Positions 32,132-32,155 of a DNA stretch of 32,155 nt are shown here, one piece after another. Position numbers and translations under genes: made by a program. The stretch is taken from the NCBI GenBank assembly GCA_016929335.1, contig JAFGIY010000069.1, positions 1 to 32,155 on the forward strand, read 5' to 3'. The stretch is from Acidobacteriota bacterium (GTDB lineage: Bacteria; Acidobacteriota; UBA6911). Every line of letters starts with the position of its first letter. Within the stretch, counting starts at the first letter, position 1. The notes below the pieces were generated by a model, which saw only the letters and a program-made list of their open reading frames with translations, searched no databases and had not been told where the DNA came from.

Positions 32132-32155
32132 AATTCTTTGGCTGCTGCCGCCTCC

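Noticed and set aside
1..32155. Search for CRISPR arrays, tRNA, rRNA, integrase/transposase genes
   Set aside because: No regularly spaced direct repeats, no recognisable tRNA cloverleaf or CCA end, no rRNA signature and no transposase or integrase reading frame were seen by eye.

Overview
The window looks like a chromosomal piece of an environmental, Gram-negative-type bacterium, most likely an acidobacterium. The pointers are a decayed C-terminal tail of the TIGR03435 family (strongly enriched in Acidobacteria), another decayed fragment with the 'FPQIVDGGG..TQF' type C-terminus seen in that phylum, many short palindromic intergenic repeats, lipoprotein and Tat signals, and a TRAP transporter. 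No rRNA, tRNA, CRISPR array, phage or intact insertion sequence is visible. The phylum call is inference from families and repeats, not from a marker gene.

Layout. (1) 1-7.5 kb, all minus strand: a small membrane protein, an isoprenylcysteine-methyltransferase-like membrane protein, a complete three-gene TRAP transporter (DctM, DctQ, DctP lipoprotein), a decayed gene tail, and an orphan PAS-PAS hybrid histidine kinase. (2) 7.5-9.4 kb: a gene graveyard with a tiny ORF, a long inverted-repeat element (copy A), a truncated YcbK-type peptidase and a TIGR03435 tail. (3) 14.5-9.4 kb, minus: an operon of ECF sigma factor, membrane-anchored anti-sigma/LolA-like protein, a MotA/ExbB-like duplicated membrane protein, an ABC ATPase and an ABC-2-type permease. 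(4) 14.7-25.35 kb: a repeat (copy B), a pyridoxamine-phosphate-oxidase-like protein, then a lipid-modification island. The island holds KAS III/FabH (minus), a translationally coupled plus-strand trio (B12-binding radical SAM, DUF1295, Cfa-like methyltransferase), a Tat-exported molybdopterin oxidoreductase, a minus-strand coupled trio (flavin oxidoreductase, DUF1365, Cfa-type methyltransferase) and DUF2177. (5) 25.4-27.4 kb: exported peroxiredoxin, exported MsrA, DUF2062. (6) 27.4-31.5 kb, minus: E1 beta and E1 alpha of a 2-oxoacid dehydrogenase without E2/E3, a Tat-exported DUF169 protein and a ZIP metal transporter. (7) 31.7-32.15 kb: a cluster of palindromic repeats, including two inverted copies of a three-hairpin element.

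How the parts work together. The central island has the hallmarks of an unusual-fatty-acid pathway. Two Cfa-family methyltransferases could methylate or cyclopropanate unsaturated acyl chains, a flavin oxidoreductase and a DUF1295 reductase could desaturate or reduce the products, and a KAS III could supply or select a primer. The B12-radical SAM enzyme adds a chemistry (methylation or C-C bond formation at an unactivated carbon) that is not part of the known Cfa/furan-fatty-acid sets; this is the best candidate for an undescribed system here. It sits next to envelope oxidant-defence genes (Mo oxidoreductase, thiol peroxidase, MsrA), which fits a membrane oxidative-stress theme.
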